Shown: positions 22,198 through 33,779 of the stretch, piece by piece
Position numbering within the stretch: position 1 is the stretch's first letter
Layout of the letters: each line of letters opens with the position of its first letter
Assembly (NCBI RefSeq): GCF_000346465.2
Contig: NC_034015.1
Location: 2,648,658 to 2,712,657 of the forward strand
Length of the DNA stretch: 64,000 bases
Direction: 5' to 3'
DNA from: Prunus persica
Taxonomy: Eukaryota; Streptophyta; Magnoliopsida; Rosales; Rosaceae
The notes under the pieces: generated by a model
The model's database searches: none
What the model saw: the letters and a program-made list of their open reading frames with translations, nothing else
What the model was told of the DNA's origin: nothing
Position numbers and translations under genes: made by a program

Positions 22198-22728
22198 TAA
22201 GCTAGCTAACATGTTCAAAACAAGTGTTACCTAAAGTGATTTAGTTAGATTGTTTACATCCTCATTTTGATTTCATTAGACCAAAGGTATTCTATGACAG
22301 GACCCGCTAGGGATTACCCCCTTAGAATTTGTGATGAACCATGTGCCTGTCCAACATCTGGCAGATGTCAGGGCCACTTTATGTATATGCCCTTAACCTT
22401 GTTACAAACCAAAAAGGACTTCAACTTATATTGAAAATTTTGTAGTCTCCCCTAAAACTGGAGCATTTCCCAAATAAAAACAAGCATATAATTCCCAACC
22501 TCCACCAGGCACAAGATAAAGGCACACACATTCAGAAACAATTCTATAGGCCTCAGGCTTTCTATCTAATCCTAACATGGGCAATATCATAGTAACTTAA
22601 GTAAATTAGATTTAGTTTACAACAACAATGAGGTGTAACATAAATGATAACAAAAAATCCTACAAAAGGACTAGCAGATTGTGCCAAGAAGATGGCTCAA
22701 CGTGGATTCATGGATCTCATCAAGCTAC

Positions 22729-24437
22729 TGAAGGAGGTATATTTAGTCACAAAGATAAGGTTACAATTAACCTAAGGCATCAAAAGCTTTAAAATTTAAT
22801 CTTTGAGCTATAGTATAACTAACCCCAAGTATCTTGAGGCTTGAGGTAGATTGTTCTACTCCTAGACATTCTAGACTAAGAGAAAAGAGAATAGAAATTT
22901 TACCCTTGAAGCAGTACCCAAGGTTGACATTCTTTGAGTTGATCACCTTATGGAAGGCCTTCTAGATTCACCAAATCACCAATGGAGGTAATCTCTAACT
23001 TTCCACACCAAGGAAGATGGAGGATATGATGCAACCTAGGAACGAAAGGATGCTAGTTCTTACTTCCTAGGGTGGCCCGTTTTGGCTAGGTGGGAGGAGC
23101 AAGATGGTGTTCTAACTCCTCTCTTGAAACTAGCTCAAAAAATCCTAATTTTCTTAAGTGACAAAATTCACTTATATAGACCCATAAGAAGGAGACCAAA
23201 GTCTCCCTCTAGGTAAACCGACCATGGGATCTTCATTGGGCCTCTTGGGCCTATGTGGTCATCCTACTATGGCCACATGTCTTAACTAACCCAAGCCCAA
23301 TGGGTCTTGAACCCGATTTTATAGTTTAGGCCCAAACTGCCCTTCTCCCGCATTATCTTAATTAATTCACTCTTCCTTAAATTAATAAGTCTATACACAT
23401 CATATTTTTTTCTTTTATCTAACCTTATCGGTGTGCGATCCATTAGGTTCTAATTGGCGAGGTAGTGGGCGATCAAGAACTCTTTATTAATCAATTGTGA
23501 ATTACTCCCTTTTAATTCTCCCTTTATGAGAACTAGATTATATCTTTGTTCTCAGGGCTTCCACAAATCTTGAGTTACATCTAGCAACATGTCACGGTTT
23601 CCCAAGCCAATATAGAATGGGGTTGTGAACCTATTCAATTGAGATTACTGTGCAATACGGTCCTTTTCTTAATCAATACTCTTAGATCATGCTAATTGGA
23701 GCATGGAATTCATGTCAAGCCATTAGCTTGATCTATGGTCTCATATGATTCATTGGTGCATGATCATAATCTCTATTATTAATCTAGCTCGTTGATTCGG
23801 CCAAAGACTTTCGAGTCACATCTTCTAAGCATTCTCCTTCTTTACTGAAGGTAGATCCCCTGTTATACACTCACATGTCTCCATGAATTGATTATGAACC
23901 CTAGTCATATCTTTGAGTTATGCCCAATGGAACACAACGCTTCAACATGGCTAAGGGCCCGTGATGCTTCCATAAGACAACTCGTGGTGCCTCAGGTCAA
24001 GGACTAATTTGTTCCAACTTGCGAGATCCTGATTAACATGTAAGTACAACTTCCATTACAGTTCTCTATGTTGATCGTGTTTAGTGAATTCATTCTCCAA
24101 TGAACACCCATACACTTATCTTAGTGTCTCCATACAAATGATTCAAGACCAATCATCCTCTTAATTGAGTAGATACAGTGCATAATTGTCTTTGTGGATT
24201 ATTAATGTCCAATTGATTATCCTATGACTATAAACAGTTTAGGATATGGACGTGGTACAGAAAGGTCTCCTCAACTTGACTTCTTCAAGTCACTTTCTAC
24301 GTCTCACGATCCATGGACTTATTGGTTAAGTAAATGACTAAGATAATTACTCAAAACAACACAATGCCCTTAATTAATTAGGTGAAATATCCGTATAGTT
24401 TACATCTCATGATTGGCTCTAGGGCATACTTCTAACA
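22729..24437 (-). mobile_element. 1.7-kb LTR-like insertion (probable solo LTR), TSD GCTAC
   Basis: It begins TGAAGGAGGTAT and ends TTCTAACA, flanked by GCTAC at 22724-22728 and 24438-24442. The minus-strand reading begins TGTTAGAAGTATGCCCTAGA, a form I recall as a common plant LTR start. There is no coding sequence. It splits the older LTR-like element, whose ATACTAACCCCAC block resumes just after it. Confidence 0.8.
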
Positions 24438-24555
24438 GCTACAACGTGGGGGAGAAAAACAAGGAAAATGCGAGTTGACAAAAATAAAGTTTTAAACATA
24501 CTAACCCCACCATTTTTAGAAAAAAGGATAAAATCCATGCAAGAAAACCCTTTTC

Positions 24556-24578
24556 ATATATATATATATATATATATA
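24556..24578. repeat. (TA)n microsatellite
   Basis: A short uninterrupted TA run of about 11 units. Confidence 0.9.
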
Positions 24579-26356
24579 ATGACAATTGAAGATGTTTCAA
24601 CTCTTTAAATTCATATACTACCTTAAGATAGTGAAAAACACCATATTCAAAATAAACTCACCCAAACATACCATTCCCGAGGAACATGCTTGCTAAAACA
24701 TGATAAAAACCGAGTAACCTTATGAAATATTCAAATATTCAATTTCAATCCATATAAAGTGCCCATACCCGTGCACAGTTACCCTCAATGCACATGCTTA
24801 AGGAATTTAAGTTCCAGAATGCATTCTCACACACACACACACACCCCCATACCAAAACATGGATGATGGATTAACAGTCCAACACGGGGACTGTTGTTAA
24901 CTAGACCACATGGTAGAATCCTCAATACAATGTGGCTTCAACGGGGGGACTATGCTCCCCAAACACGCACGGTAGAATCCTCAATACACGTGCAGATGAA
25001 ATATCCTGTCATACTCGAGCAAACAACCCCCAAAGGGCAAGACATACTGACAAACCTCTCAAAGAGTTACCGTGTGCCCTGATGGGTCCTAGAGAATTGA
25101 TTGTATACCATAATAATCATAACGAACTGGGGATGGTATATATAGGGGTGTATAGCCATATAACCCAAAATTCAACATAAATATACTTTATAAGTTGAGT
25201 AAAACCAGAATTCTTTCATGGAAACATAGTCAAAACCATGATAAGGACAACGCAATATCGCAAAAAAAACCATGAACAATTCCAATCAAATCATGGGTAT
25301 GCATGCAGTTTAGCATTTTAAACATTATGCAAATTTGAAAAGAAAGTCCACTCATAAAAGGTCCAACACTGCTCAACCTTAAGTGGGTCCTTCCTGGGAT
25401 TATGTGGAGCCTAAGTACCTATTTTGAGAGAACACAATGATTAGATTAATGATCAAACAAATCGAACTTTAAATCGAAACCCTAGTTCTCGGAACTCAGA
25501 GTGTGTGAATCCTAAAACAAAACGTTAGAACTCATCTGTTCACCAAGACCAAGAAGGTGTTAGAAGACATCCGGTCAATCGAGCTGATGGGGCCAACCAT
25601 CTAGGCCAACTAGGCCCACAGTGCATACGACCTCCAATGTCTGGTATGAAAGTTCCTATGATCCAACGGTCAGATGATCATTGATCACACAATCTTCGAC
25701 GATCGACAAACTTAACCCTAGAATCATTGATCCGGGAAATCCGGACCTCAATTCTAGATTCATAAGTTCCTACGGACCCCTAGTGATATGGGGACCAACA
25801 TTTCTGAAAATGGGATCGATCCGACGGTCCGATCGATCCCCGATTGTTGATCAACTAATGGATTCTCGCATGTTTGAGCATATCGTCATGCTCAAGATGA
25901 CGTGGGGATAATTTTAGGACAAAATGTGGCCCCACTACACAGCCCATGCATTGCTAATAACAACAGGTGAATTGAGTAATTTTTTGGCAACGAAAAAAGT
26001 CCAAACCACCGCTCTAGGCCTATATCAAAACATTTAGCTAAGTGAGATGAGCAAGTTTATACTGGGGTCAACAGCGAAAAGTGATCGAAAAAGGCTTGAA
26101 ATTGGAGGTTTTCTTGTGACGAAACCCTAGACTTTTATGTCATCAATTTGGGTTTTCCAGCATTCTATGCTTGTTTTTATTTTTTATATTTTGAAACGAC
26201 AGCCCCATACTTGCTTTTTAACGCGTAATATAAAACCAAAATATATTATCAAGACAATAATTTACTAAATTGTCCTCTTTGATTCTTGTACCTGTTTATT
26301 TAGTGGCATGGTCATATTTTCTAGCTCTCATTACCTCGCAAACTAGAAGCTTTAGT

Positions 26357-26560
26357 TATCCTCCTTATATACTGTTCCTATCCCACCTACCACCACAATA
26401 GGTGGCTAACATACAATGTCACCAACCGAGATCTACCTACTACTTCCACCAACCAACGTCTACCTACTACTGTACATTGAATCTGGACATGTAGGCTAAG
26501 AGGTCTAGCATGATCAATCCAACGAGCTAGGCCTTGAACATGCGGGCCGTGATATAAGAA
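26357..26560 (-). repeat. Truncated 3' LTR of the gypsy element
   Basis: This matches only one end of the 5' LTR (CTACTACTTCCACCAACCAACG, GGTCTAGCATGATCAATCCA in pieces). It is flanked by a roughly 30-bp direct repeat, CTCTCATTACCT(C/T)GCAAACTA, at 26325 and 26571, suggesting a rearrangement at this end. Confidence 0.75.
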
Positions 26561-26817
26561 TAACTAACTCTCATTACCTTGCAAACTATAAGCTTCATCT
26601 TCCGAGTTGCCTTCTCCAATTGAGCCCGAGCTAGCTTATTAGTCACCTACCAGTCCTTGGCAGTCTTGTATGCAGCAGGGCTACTCCCTGTGTAGCATGA
26701 CACCATTGTGTTCAGTGTCATAGGTTGTTGTCCTGTTGCCAACTCAAAAGGACTTGACCCTGTCGACTCCGATCGCTACAAGTTGTATGAGAACTAAGCA
26801 ACATCCAACAACTTTGC

Positions 26818-27303
26818 CTAATCTCGTTGGTTGGCACTCACATAATGCCTCAAGTATAGCTCCAATAACGCATTCACCCGTTCCGTCTGACCATCTGTCT
26901 GTGGGTGAAAGCTGGTAGAGAAGTTCAACTGTGAGCCAAGTAGCTTGTAGAGCTCCGTCCAAAGTTTACCAGTGAAGCGAGTGTCATGGTCATTGATAAT
27001 ACTCTTGGGGATCCCCCAATACTTCACCACATGCTTTAGAAACAAGCGTGCAACTTCCTCCGCATTGCAATCTGCCGGTGCAGGGATGAAGGTAGCATAC
27101 TTGGTGAACCTGTCGACCACTACCAAAATTGAGCCAAACCCTTCTGACTTGGGTAGACTCACGATGAAGTCCATGGACAAACTCTCCCATGGTCTAGTTG
27201 GAACAAGAAGTGGCTCTAGCAACCCACTCGGCTGCTTCTGCAATGTCTTGTCTTGTTGGCATACAAGGCAAGTCCACACGAACAAGTCTACATCCTCCCG
27301 CAT
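26818..27303 (-). pseudogene. Gypsy integrase
   Basis: The frame opens at MREDVDLFVWTCLVCQQDK, holding the CXXC of the HHCC zinc finger; the His pair is upstream, beyond a TAG at 27304-27306. The core has PWESLSMDFIVSLPK (first Asp), SIINDHDTRFTGKLW (second Asp; most relatives have SDRD here), and FHPQTDGQTERVN (Glu). Stops appear after SANQRD near 26818, and the C-terminal domain is decayed (LSPFELATGQQP is readable near 26730). Confidence 0.88.
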
Positions 27304-27366
27304 CTATGGCCAATAGTAAGCTTCACTCATCAAGGCTAACGTTCGATGAGTGCCTGGATGTCCCGC

Positions 27367-28209
27367 CTACTTCGAGTCGTGACACTTATTTAGTAGCTCT
27401 CGCCTTAGATTGTCCCATCTTGGAACATAGATCCTCTTCTCTGTTGCATAGAGAACACCATCATAGAGCCAAAATCTTCTTGTCTTTTCATCTATGACAA
27501 GCTCCAACAAACTTTTAGGTTGGGGATCATGCAACAAGCCCCCTTGTATTCTCTGCATGAGAGAACTTTGGGATTGTACAACAGCTGCTAGTGCGGCCTT
27601 CCTGCTTAAGGCATCGGTAACGACATTCATTTTCCCTTGCTTGTACTCCAGTTTATAGTCGAACTCCGTCAAGAAGTCTTGCCACCTAGCCTGCTTAGGT
27701 GACAACTTCTGTTGGGACTGAAAGTAGCTTGTGGCAACATTATCAGTCTTGACCACGAATTGAGAATCAAGTAAGTAGTGCCTCCAAGTTCGCAAGCAAT
27801 GCACTACGGCTGTCATCTCCTTCTCTTGAATGGTATACCTCTGCTCCATGTCATTGAGCTTCCGACTCTCAAGAACCAATGGGTGTCCATCCTGCATGAG
27901 TACACCACCAATAGCAAAATCTAATGCATCAGTGTGTACCTCAAAAGGTTTGCTAATATCAGGAAGTCTCAGTACTGGGTCCTCCATAAGCGCCCTCTTC
28001 AACTCATCGAAGACATGCTGGCATCGTGGCGTCCACTCCCACGTCTCGTTCTTCTTTAGCAAATCCATCAAGGGGGCGTCTATGGCTGAATATCCCTTGA
28101 TGAACCTGAGATAGTAGTTGACCAATCCAAGAAAAGACCGCAACTCAGGTACCTTGGTTGGTGGTTCCCACTCTTGAATGGCTCGCACCTTGCCCTCCTC
28201 CATGAGCAA
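27367..28209 (-). pseudogene. Gypsy reverse transcriptase end and RNase H
   Basis: 280 codons open. The start ([34 protein letters not shown]) is the end of reverse transcriptase. RNase H follows with [18 protein letters not shown] (first catalytic Asp), [19 protein letters not shown] (catalytic Glu), [12 protein letters not shown] (Asp) and [13 protein letters not shown] (last Asp). The end, [20 protein letters not shown], leads into the integrase zinc finger, with HDSK at the break. Catalytic residues look intact. Confidence 0.9.
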
Positions 28210-28301
28210 TTGTCCTCCCCGTATCCTGTGACCAAGGAACTCGACCTCTTCTTGGACAAATGAGCACTACTTCTCCTTCTTCACATATAGCTTGTTCTCC
28301 C

Positions 28302-28988
28302 TTAGAACTTGGAAGACCTCTGCAAATGCTCGAGGTGTTCCTCCAGAGAATTGTTGTACACCACAATATCATCGATGTACATCACAACAATCTTGTCCAA
28401 GAAAGGATGGAATACCTTGTTTATAAGAGTGCAAAAGGTTGCAGGGACGTTGGTCAAGCCGAATGGCATGACAAAGAACTCGTAAGACCCATATTTCGTC
28501 ACACATGCAATCTTCGGTTCATCTCCTGGTGCGATCCTCACTTGATAGTATCCCGAGCCCAGGTCCAACTTTGTGAAGTACCTAGCTCCTCCCAACTGAT
28601 CAAACAAATCTGCAATCAAAGAGATTGGATACTTGTTTTTTATGGTCACCTTGTTTAGCGCCCTGTAGTCGATGCACAACCTCAGTGTTCCCTCCCTCTT
28701 CTTCTGGAAAAGAATTGGGGCACCATAAGGGGCCTTGAACGGTTGGATGTACCCAGCATCCAAGAACTGCTTCAACTGCTTCCTCAATTCCTCAAACTCA
28801 AGATGTGTCATCTTGTACGGCGCTTTGGCAGGGGGTTTGGCACCTGGTTCCAACTCAATGGCATGATCCACCTCTCTCCCAGGTGGTAAGGTTTTGGGTA
28901 GCTCCTTGGGCATGACATATGCAAACTCTTTAAGGACTGCCTCCACAACTTTTGGGACTAGTTTGACTTCCTTCTCAACTATCTTCAT
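28302..28988 (-). pseudogene. Gypsy reverse transcriptase
   Basis: The frame starts with [20 protein letters not shown] and contains the expected blocks: [30 protein letters not shown] (first catalytic Asp), [14 protein letters not shown], and [14 protein letters not shown] with the YIDD catalytic pair intact. It ends with EEHLEHL and then loses frame near 28302; the thumb and connection region resumes as the next segment. Substitutions such as NVPATF for the usual NAPATF show drift. Confidence 0.9.
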
Positions 28989-29018
28989 AGTTGCAAGGAA
29001 CGTCGGTTCGCCTTTCTT

Positions 29019-29360
29019 TCAAGACTTGGAAAGCTGCATGGCTGACAAGGGCTTCGACTCGCCTTGTTGCCTCACCACTGGCACCATGCATGGCATTGTT
29101 CCACCCCGTGCAATGCACATAGCATTGTAAAATAGAATGGGAAATGCCTTTACCTTGTCCATGAACTCCATTCCTAGCACGACATCGTAGTGATCCATTA
29201 AGATCACGGAGAAGTCAGCTACTCCCTTCCAAGTGGCAATGTGTAGCTCCACACCACGAGCTACCCCATCAACTGGTTTTCCAGTTAAATTCACCGTCTT
29301 CATACTACCTGCTTCCTTCGAGACTCGACACCCAAGTTTCTTTGCTTCCTGCACGGACAT
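29019..29360 (-). pseudogene. Gypsy aspartic protease region
   Basis: The frame reads SVQEAKKLGCRV, GVELHIATWKGVADFSVILM, DHYDVVLGMEFMDK, the C-terminal half of a retropepsin-like domain. The catalytic D-[ST]-G lies just upstream, at 29361-29440, where the frame is interrupted by a TAG (VDMGASHNF is readable in that stretch). So the protease is split by a stop and its active-site Gly-containing triplet reads DMG, not DSG. Confidence 0.7.
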
Positions 29361-29437
29361 CTAAAGTTGTGCGAGGCACCCATATCCACCAGACAACTGG
29401 TTGTCTTGTCATTCACCATGGCGTCGACGAACATCAC

Positions 29438-30726
29438 TCATTTAGCTTGAACCTGTGGTTGAGCGACTTTGGCCTGCACAACATTGAAGCGGCAAATGGC
29501 CCCTACTCCTGCTTCCCTATTGGCCTCCTCTTCCTTCTCTTGGTTCATAGCATTCAAGGCTTTCTTTTGCGGACAATCCCGCATCATGTGCGCTCCATCG
29601 CACAAGTAGCAAGCTAGCTTTGACTTGTCTTTCCCCTTGTCACCTTTGTCATTCTTCTTCCTAGATGACTTGTGACCGTTAGACTTGTCTCCTGATTTGC
29701 TACCCTTTTTTGGCTTGTTGTCTCCCTCACCAGATCTACTATTATCTTTCTTTCCTTTGAACTTCAAGTCACCTTGATCCTTCTTCTTGAACTCAACAAG
29801 AGACTCAACTGCAGTAATTGCCTCTGATAAGGTTTGGACGTGTCTCCTTTGTAACTCCAGCTTGGCCCAATTTTGTAGGCCACTCATGAAGTACATGTGC
29901 TTGTCTTCATCTGTCAAGCTAGGTACCTCGAACAACAAGTTGGTGAATGTGGCGATATAGTCCTTCATGCTCCCCGTTTGCTTTAGCCATCTCAGCTTCT
30001 CCCTTGCCTCATACTTGGCATTCTCTGGATAGAAATGCAACATAATATCCTTCTTAAATTCATCCCAAGTCTCAAGTGTAAACGCACCTTGTTCAATCTC
30101 TATGGATTGACGACGCCACCACATGAGAGCATTGTTGGTGAGAAACAACGTTGCCGTATTGATCTTGGGCTCATCATCCTCAAGCTGGAGATATTTGAAA
30201 TACCTTTCGATATTTCACAAAAATGTGTTTAGCTCCTTCGCCTCCCTCTTCCCATTATAGGATTTGGGCTTGAAAGAATCTAACACCTTTGTTTCCTTCG
30301 GAGTTCGAGTCTTGTTTAAGACAGCTTCCTTGCACAAGGCCCAATCTCCCTTCACATCTTTCACCTCATCACGAAGTGAAGTAAGCTCTGGTAAGAAGTT
30401 ATCCAGCTTGGTTTGGACATCTAGCTTGATGCTGTCTAGCGTGGAGTTTAGGGCTCCCTGGAATTGGCCTTGAAGCTCATCCACTACAGCTTCGAGCCCC
30501 CCTTCGTAAGGACGTCTTCCTCAAGTCGTTGATCAAACTTGACCACGACATTCTCCATCTTAGAAAGCCACTTCTCCATCATGGCTACTACATCTCTAGA
30601 TCGTTCCCTCTTTGATTTGCCCTCACGATCCATGTTGACCTTGGACAGGTCTGTCTCCACATCGGATCCGCTCTTCAACATGCTTCTTCGAATGATTCGA
30701 GCTTTGGCTCTGATACCAACTGTCAC
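29438..30726 (-). pseudogene. Gypsy gag
   Basis: The capsid protein frame runs from about 30680 down to 29438 with stops near 30484 and 30215. Recognisable parts are a charged N-terminus, the retrotransposon gag core (NNALMWWRR, WDEFKKDIMLHFYPENAKYE, EKLRWLKQTGSMKDYI), a Lys/Gly/Ser-rich basic stretch, and a zinc knuckle CYLCDGAHMMRDC. The knuckle spacing is C-X2-C-X3-H-X4-C, one residue shorter before the His than the usual CCHC. It binds element RNA in particles in intact relatives. Confidence 0.85.
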
Positions 30727-31141
30727 GGGATGACTTTTTCAAAGTCTTCCTTCCGTGCGGCCTTAGACTTGATCACCTCTCGAACAAGCTAAGTTAGCCT
30801 TCTTCCAACAAAATAAGATCGAACCAAGCAAGAACAATCACAACAGCAAGAACAATAAGAACGCTTAAGAGAGTTTGGGAGAATATGTGCTTGTATTATT
30901 ACTCAAATGCTTTACAAGTTGTGAGGTGAGGATACACAATGTGACATCCTCCTTATATACTGTATCCCACCTACCACCACACTAGGTGGCTAAGATACAA
31001 AGTCACCAACCGAAATCTACCTACTACTTCCACCAACCAACGTTTACCTACTACTGTACAATGAATCTGGACATGTGGGCTAAGAGGTCTAGCATGATCA
31101 ATCCAATGAGCTGGGCCTTGAAACATGCGGGCCATGCCACA
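30721..31141 (-). repeat. 5' LTR of the gypsy element
   Basis: 421 bp with TG...CA ends, next to the initiator-Met primer site at 30706-30718. The part 30946-31137 is repeated at 26357-26560. Confidence 0.85.
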
Positions 31142-32405
31142 AGGTTCCTCAACTTAAATGCGGAATATGCAACCGATGTTTTCATGATTCTTCTAGATAT
31201 GACTCACCACAAACAAGACAAGAAGGTAGATTTATAGTTGCATATGTGTAGATTGATATGTAATTTGGTAGATTTTCCTTTTTATGATGGGGAATCAACA
31301 CATTACGTAATCTACTATTTTTTGTCCTTGATCTTTTTTTTTTTTTTTTTTTTGTCAATCAAGTTATCCTCGCACATCTGTTTTGTTCATATCATGCCGT
31401 TAGAGTCCATCAATAATCAGTTCTATTTTTTGTACATGAGAGATATTGGGATAAGAGGATTTCCCTTTGAAAACAACAAAAACATTTTTGAAAACATTAA
31501 AAATAAATAATAAAAAAAGGGAAAATTTCCATTGTAGATACACAAACCCTAATCCAGACTTAGATGCTTTTTTTACATAACACATAAATGACTCAATCAA
31601 AGAAGAAGGCCAAGAATATGCAGAATGTACTTGAGTCAAAGGGAAAAAAGGAATGAATGACCATCAGAAAATCAAGCATGGTAAGGTTGCTCAGCTCAAA
31701 TGTGAACTGTTCTAGATCTGACTCACCACAAACAAGACAAGAAGGTAGGATTTATAGTTCTAGAAATTATTTGTAGATTAATGTGATATGGTAGATTTTT
31801 TATTTTTTATGATAAGGAATCAAAGTTTATGAACATACTGTAATCGTACCAAAGTTTCTGAAGTTGTGGTCGTTTGATTGACCTGTATTTTTTATATGTT
31901 CTAGGGAATACAATTTGGGAACAACTTTAATGAAGGAACTCTAGCATCATAGCATTGTAAGTTAATGTTCAAGAGTGAATAAATCTGGGTACTGTATAAT
32001 AGAAACGGAATTCATGACCATGTTCATCTCGGGAAAGTTGTGAGATGTCTAAAGTCTTCAATGGTTCTGAATTTTGGCTATGTTATATTTGAGAGGCTAA
32101 TGAACAACTTTGAAGAAGGACCATTTTTTATTTGAACATTTAAAATTGGAGCTTTGGCTATTCAAAGAAAATGACGAATTTTGTGTTTTGAAGAAGAACA
32201 AATGAAGAAAAATGAGGAGGATGATGATACAATGAATGAGGAGGAGAATCAAGTTCATCATTGAAGAATCCTTAGGTTAGGCGACTCATCACTAGTTGGC
32301 TTACAACTCACCCAAAAATTGTATCCATACTTGATTTGATTTGAAGAGGGATGGGGAATGAATGGGAGGGAGGTGATGTCATTCATCCATGTTGCTACAA
32401 GGTTT
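31142..32405. other. Intergenic sequence with a diverged duplication
   Basis: GACTCACCACAAACAAGACA and the following 110 bp occur at about 31200-31320 and again at 31723-31830. The preceding GGTT(C/G)CTCA(A/G)CT is also shared. Pieces such as KIKHGKVAQLKCEL can be read near 31660, but I do not recognise a gene. A short acidic frame near 32200 (EEEQMKKNEEDDDTMNEEE) is unassigned. Confidence 0.45.
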
Positions 32406-33300
32406 TTCAGTTTCAATTTGTCACCTTAAATAAAATTTAAGAGACATGTCATCTTAATTTTTCAAAATCCATGATTTGTCATCTGACTTTAGCACCATCC
32501 AATTTTTCATCCATTTTAAGGGTATTTTAGTCTTTCCTTTTTCAAGGAAAAAAAGAAACATCTCTCTCCTTTTCTCCCAAACCCCAACCCCATCCCCATC
32601 CGCCCCAAAACATATCGCATAGGACTCCCCCTCCCCCTCTTTTCTCTCTCTTTGTCTCTCTATATCTCTGAGCATGTATATATATTTTTTTTTTGGTGTT
32701 CATTAAGCATATTTGAACAAATACCTGATTTAACACTACTTAAGGTTCCCACCCAAAATCCAACCCCTTTCTTTTCGTCATAGTTTCATTAACTTATGCC
32801 ATTGTGTTTCTCTTGAAGGATCTAAATTTGCTTGGTCACCATATGTTACGTAGGCTACTGAATTATTGGTTTGATAGTTGTCCTTCCACAAATTTTGAAT
32901 ATGCAAATGGAAAAATACCAAAATAAAAAAATAAAAAAAAAAGAAGAAGAAGAAAAAGGTGGACTCGATTTAGGTGGGCTAAGGGAATTTGTGTGTGGAG
33001 AGTAGTGTTTTCCATGGTAGAGAGAGAAGGAAGGGGAAGAGGGAAGAGGGAATGGATTTCAAGGTGGGTGAGATTGGTTGGAGCCGCCGGTGGCGCACAA
33101 GGGATAGGGGAAGGTGAGATTTTATTTTTCAATTTTAATTATTTAAAAGTTATACAATTTTTTTTTTATAATGATACCCTTAAAATGGATGGAAAATTGG
33201 ATGGTGTTAAAGTGAGATGAAAAAAAAATGGACATTGAAGAACTAAGGTGACATTTCTCTTAAATTTTTCTTTAAGGTGACAAATTGAAACTGAGGTATA
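32406..33300. mobile_element. Long-TIR element (Mutator-like MITE)
   Basis: The left arm (about 32410-32530: CAGTTTCAATTTGTCACCTT, CACCATCCAATTTTTCATCC, ATTTTAAGGGTAT) returns inverted at about 33165-33290. Arms are about 130 bp. The interior has pyrimidine-rich and purine-rich stretches and no recognisable gene. No target duplication was identified, and the right arm extends past the left one. Confidence 0.6.
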
Positions 33301-33779
33301 AGTTCAAGTGACATTTCTACAAAAATCCCAACTATTCTTATTAAATTTTAACAAAATAAGAAAATAAATCCTAAATTTTCGGGATATTACAATACTCTTG
33401 GGTAGTTGCACTATTCTTGTTTAAAACATGTGCCCTATGAAATTAGTTTATAGAGTTTTAGATTAATTGGAATATATGTGTATTTTGTGTTTTCCTTGTT
33501 TTTTCTTGTTACCCTTACTTCTTTCTTTTTATATTTTTTTAAATTCTCTTCGGGGTTTGCCTTGGTTATGCTAATGATTTTTTGGAGCTCTTATTTAATT
33601 TGTGAGAGGAGGGTGTAGAGTGATGGCAGTTTGGACACATTTGTTGAATGTACTTATAATAGCTTTTCTTTTGTAGGATTTTGACTAGACAAACAACAAT
33701 AAGAGGCACTTATTCTTGTTTTTGTGTGTGTGTATTTGAAAAAAATATAAAGTAATAGTGTAAACTAAAAGGGGAGGAG
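33301..33779. other. AT-rich intergenic sequence
   Basis: No gene, RNA or transposon end recognised. Confidence 0.35.

Larger units (their letters stand above)
22295..26162 (-). mobile_element. Second LTR-like insertion of the TGACAGGACCCG family, TSD TTCTA
   Basis: The start TGACAGGACCCGCTAGGG matches the element at 14909. Both share further landmarks in order: GTCCAACATCTGGCAGATGT (GTCCGACACTGGCGGATGT in the other), ATACTAACCCCAC, and AAGTCCACTCA before a CCTTC-rich block. A candidate right end CCAGCA at 26162 is followed by TTCTA, matching TTCTA at 22290-22294, but this right end does not resemble that of the first copy, so it is less secure. It is interrupted by an insertion at 22729-24437. 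There is no gag or pol; it is probably a solo LTR. Confidence 0.6.
26357..31141 (-). mobile_element. Ty3/gypsy retrotransposon with damaged 3' LTR
   Basis: The 5' LTR is 30721-31141 (TGTCACGGGATG...CATGCCACA on the plus strand). The primer site next to it, TGGTATCAGAGCC on the minus strand (30706-30718), matches the initiator Met tRNA. Gag, protease, reverse transcriptase, RNase H and integrase follow in order down to about 26570. The 3' LTR is reduced to about 200 bp (26357-26560) and has lost its outer half. No target duplication can be read. Each domain has only one or a few stops, so decay is modest. I see no chromodomain after the integrase, where a deletion appears to have removed it. 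Confidence 0.88.
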
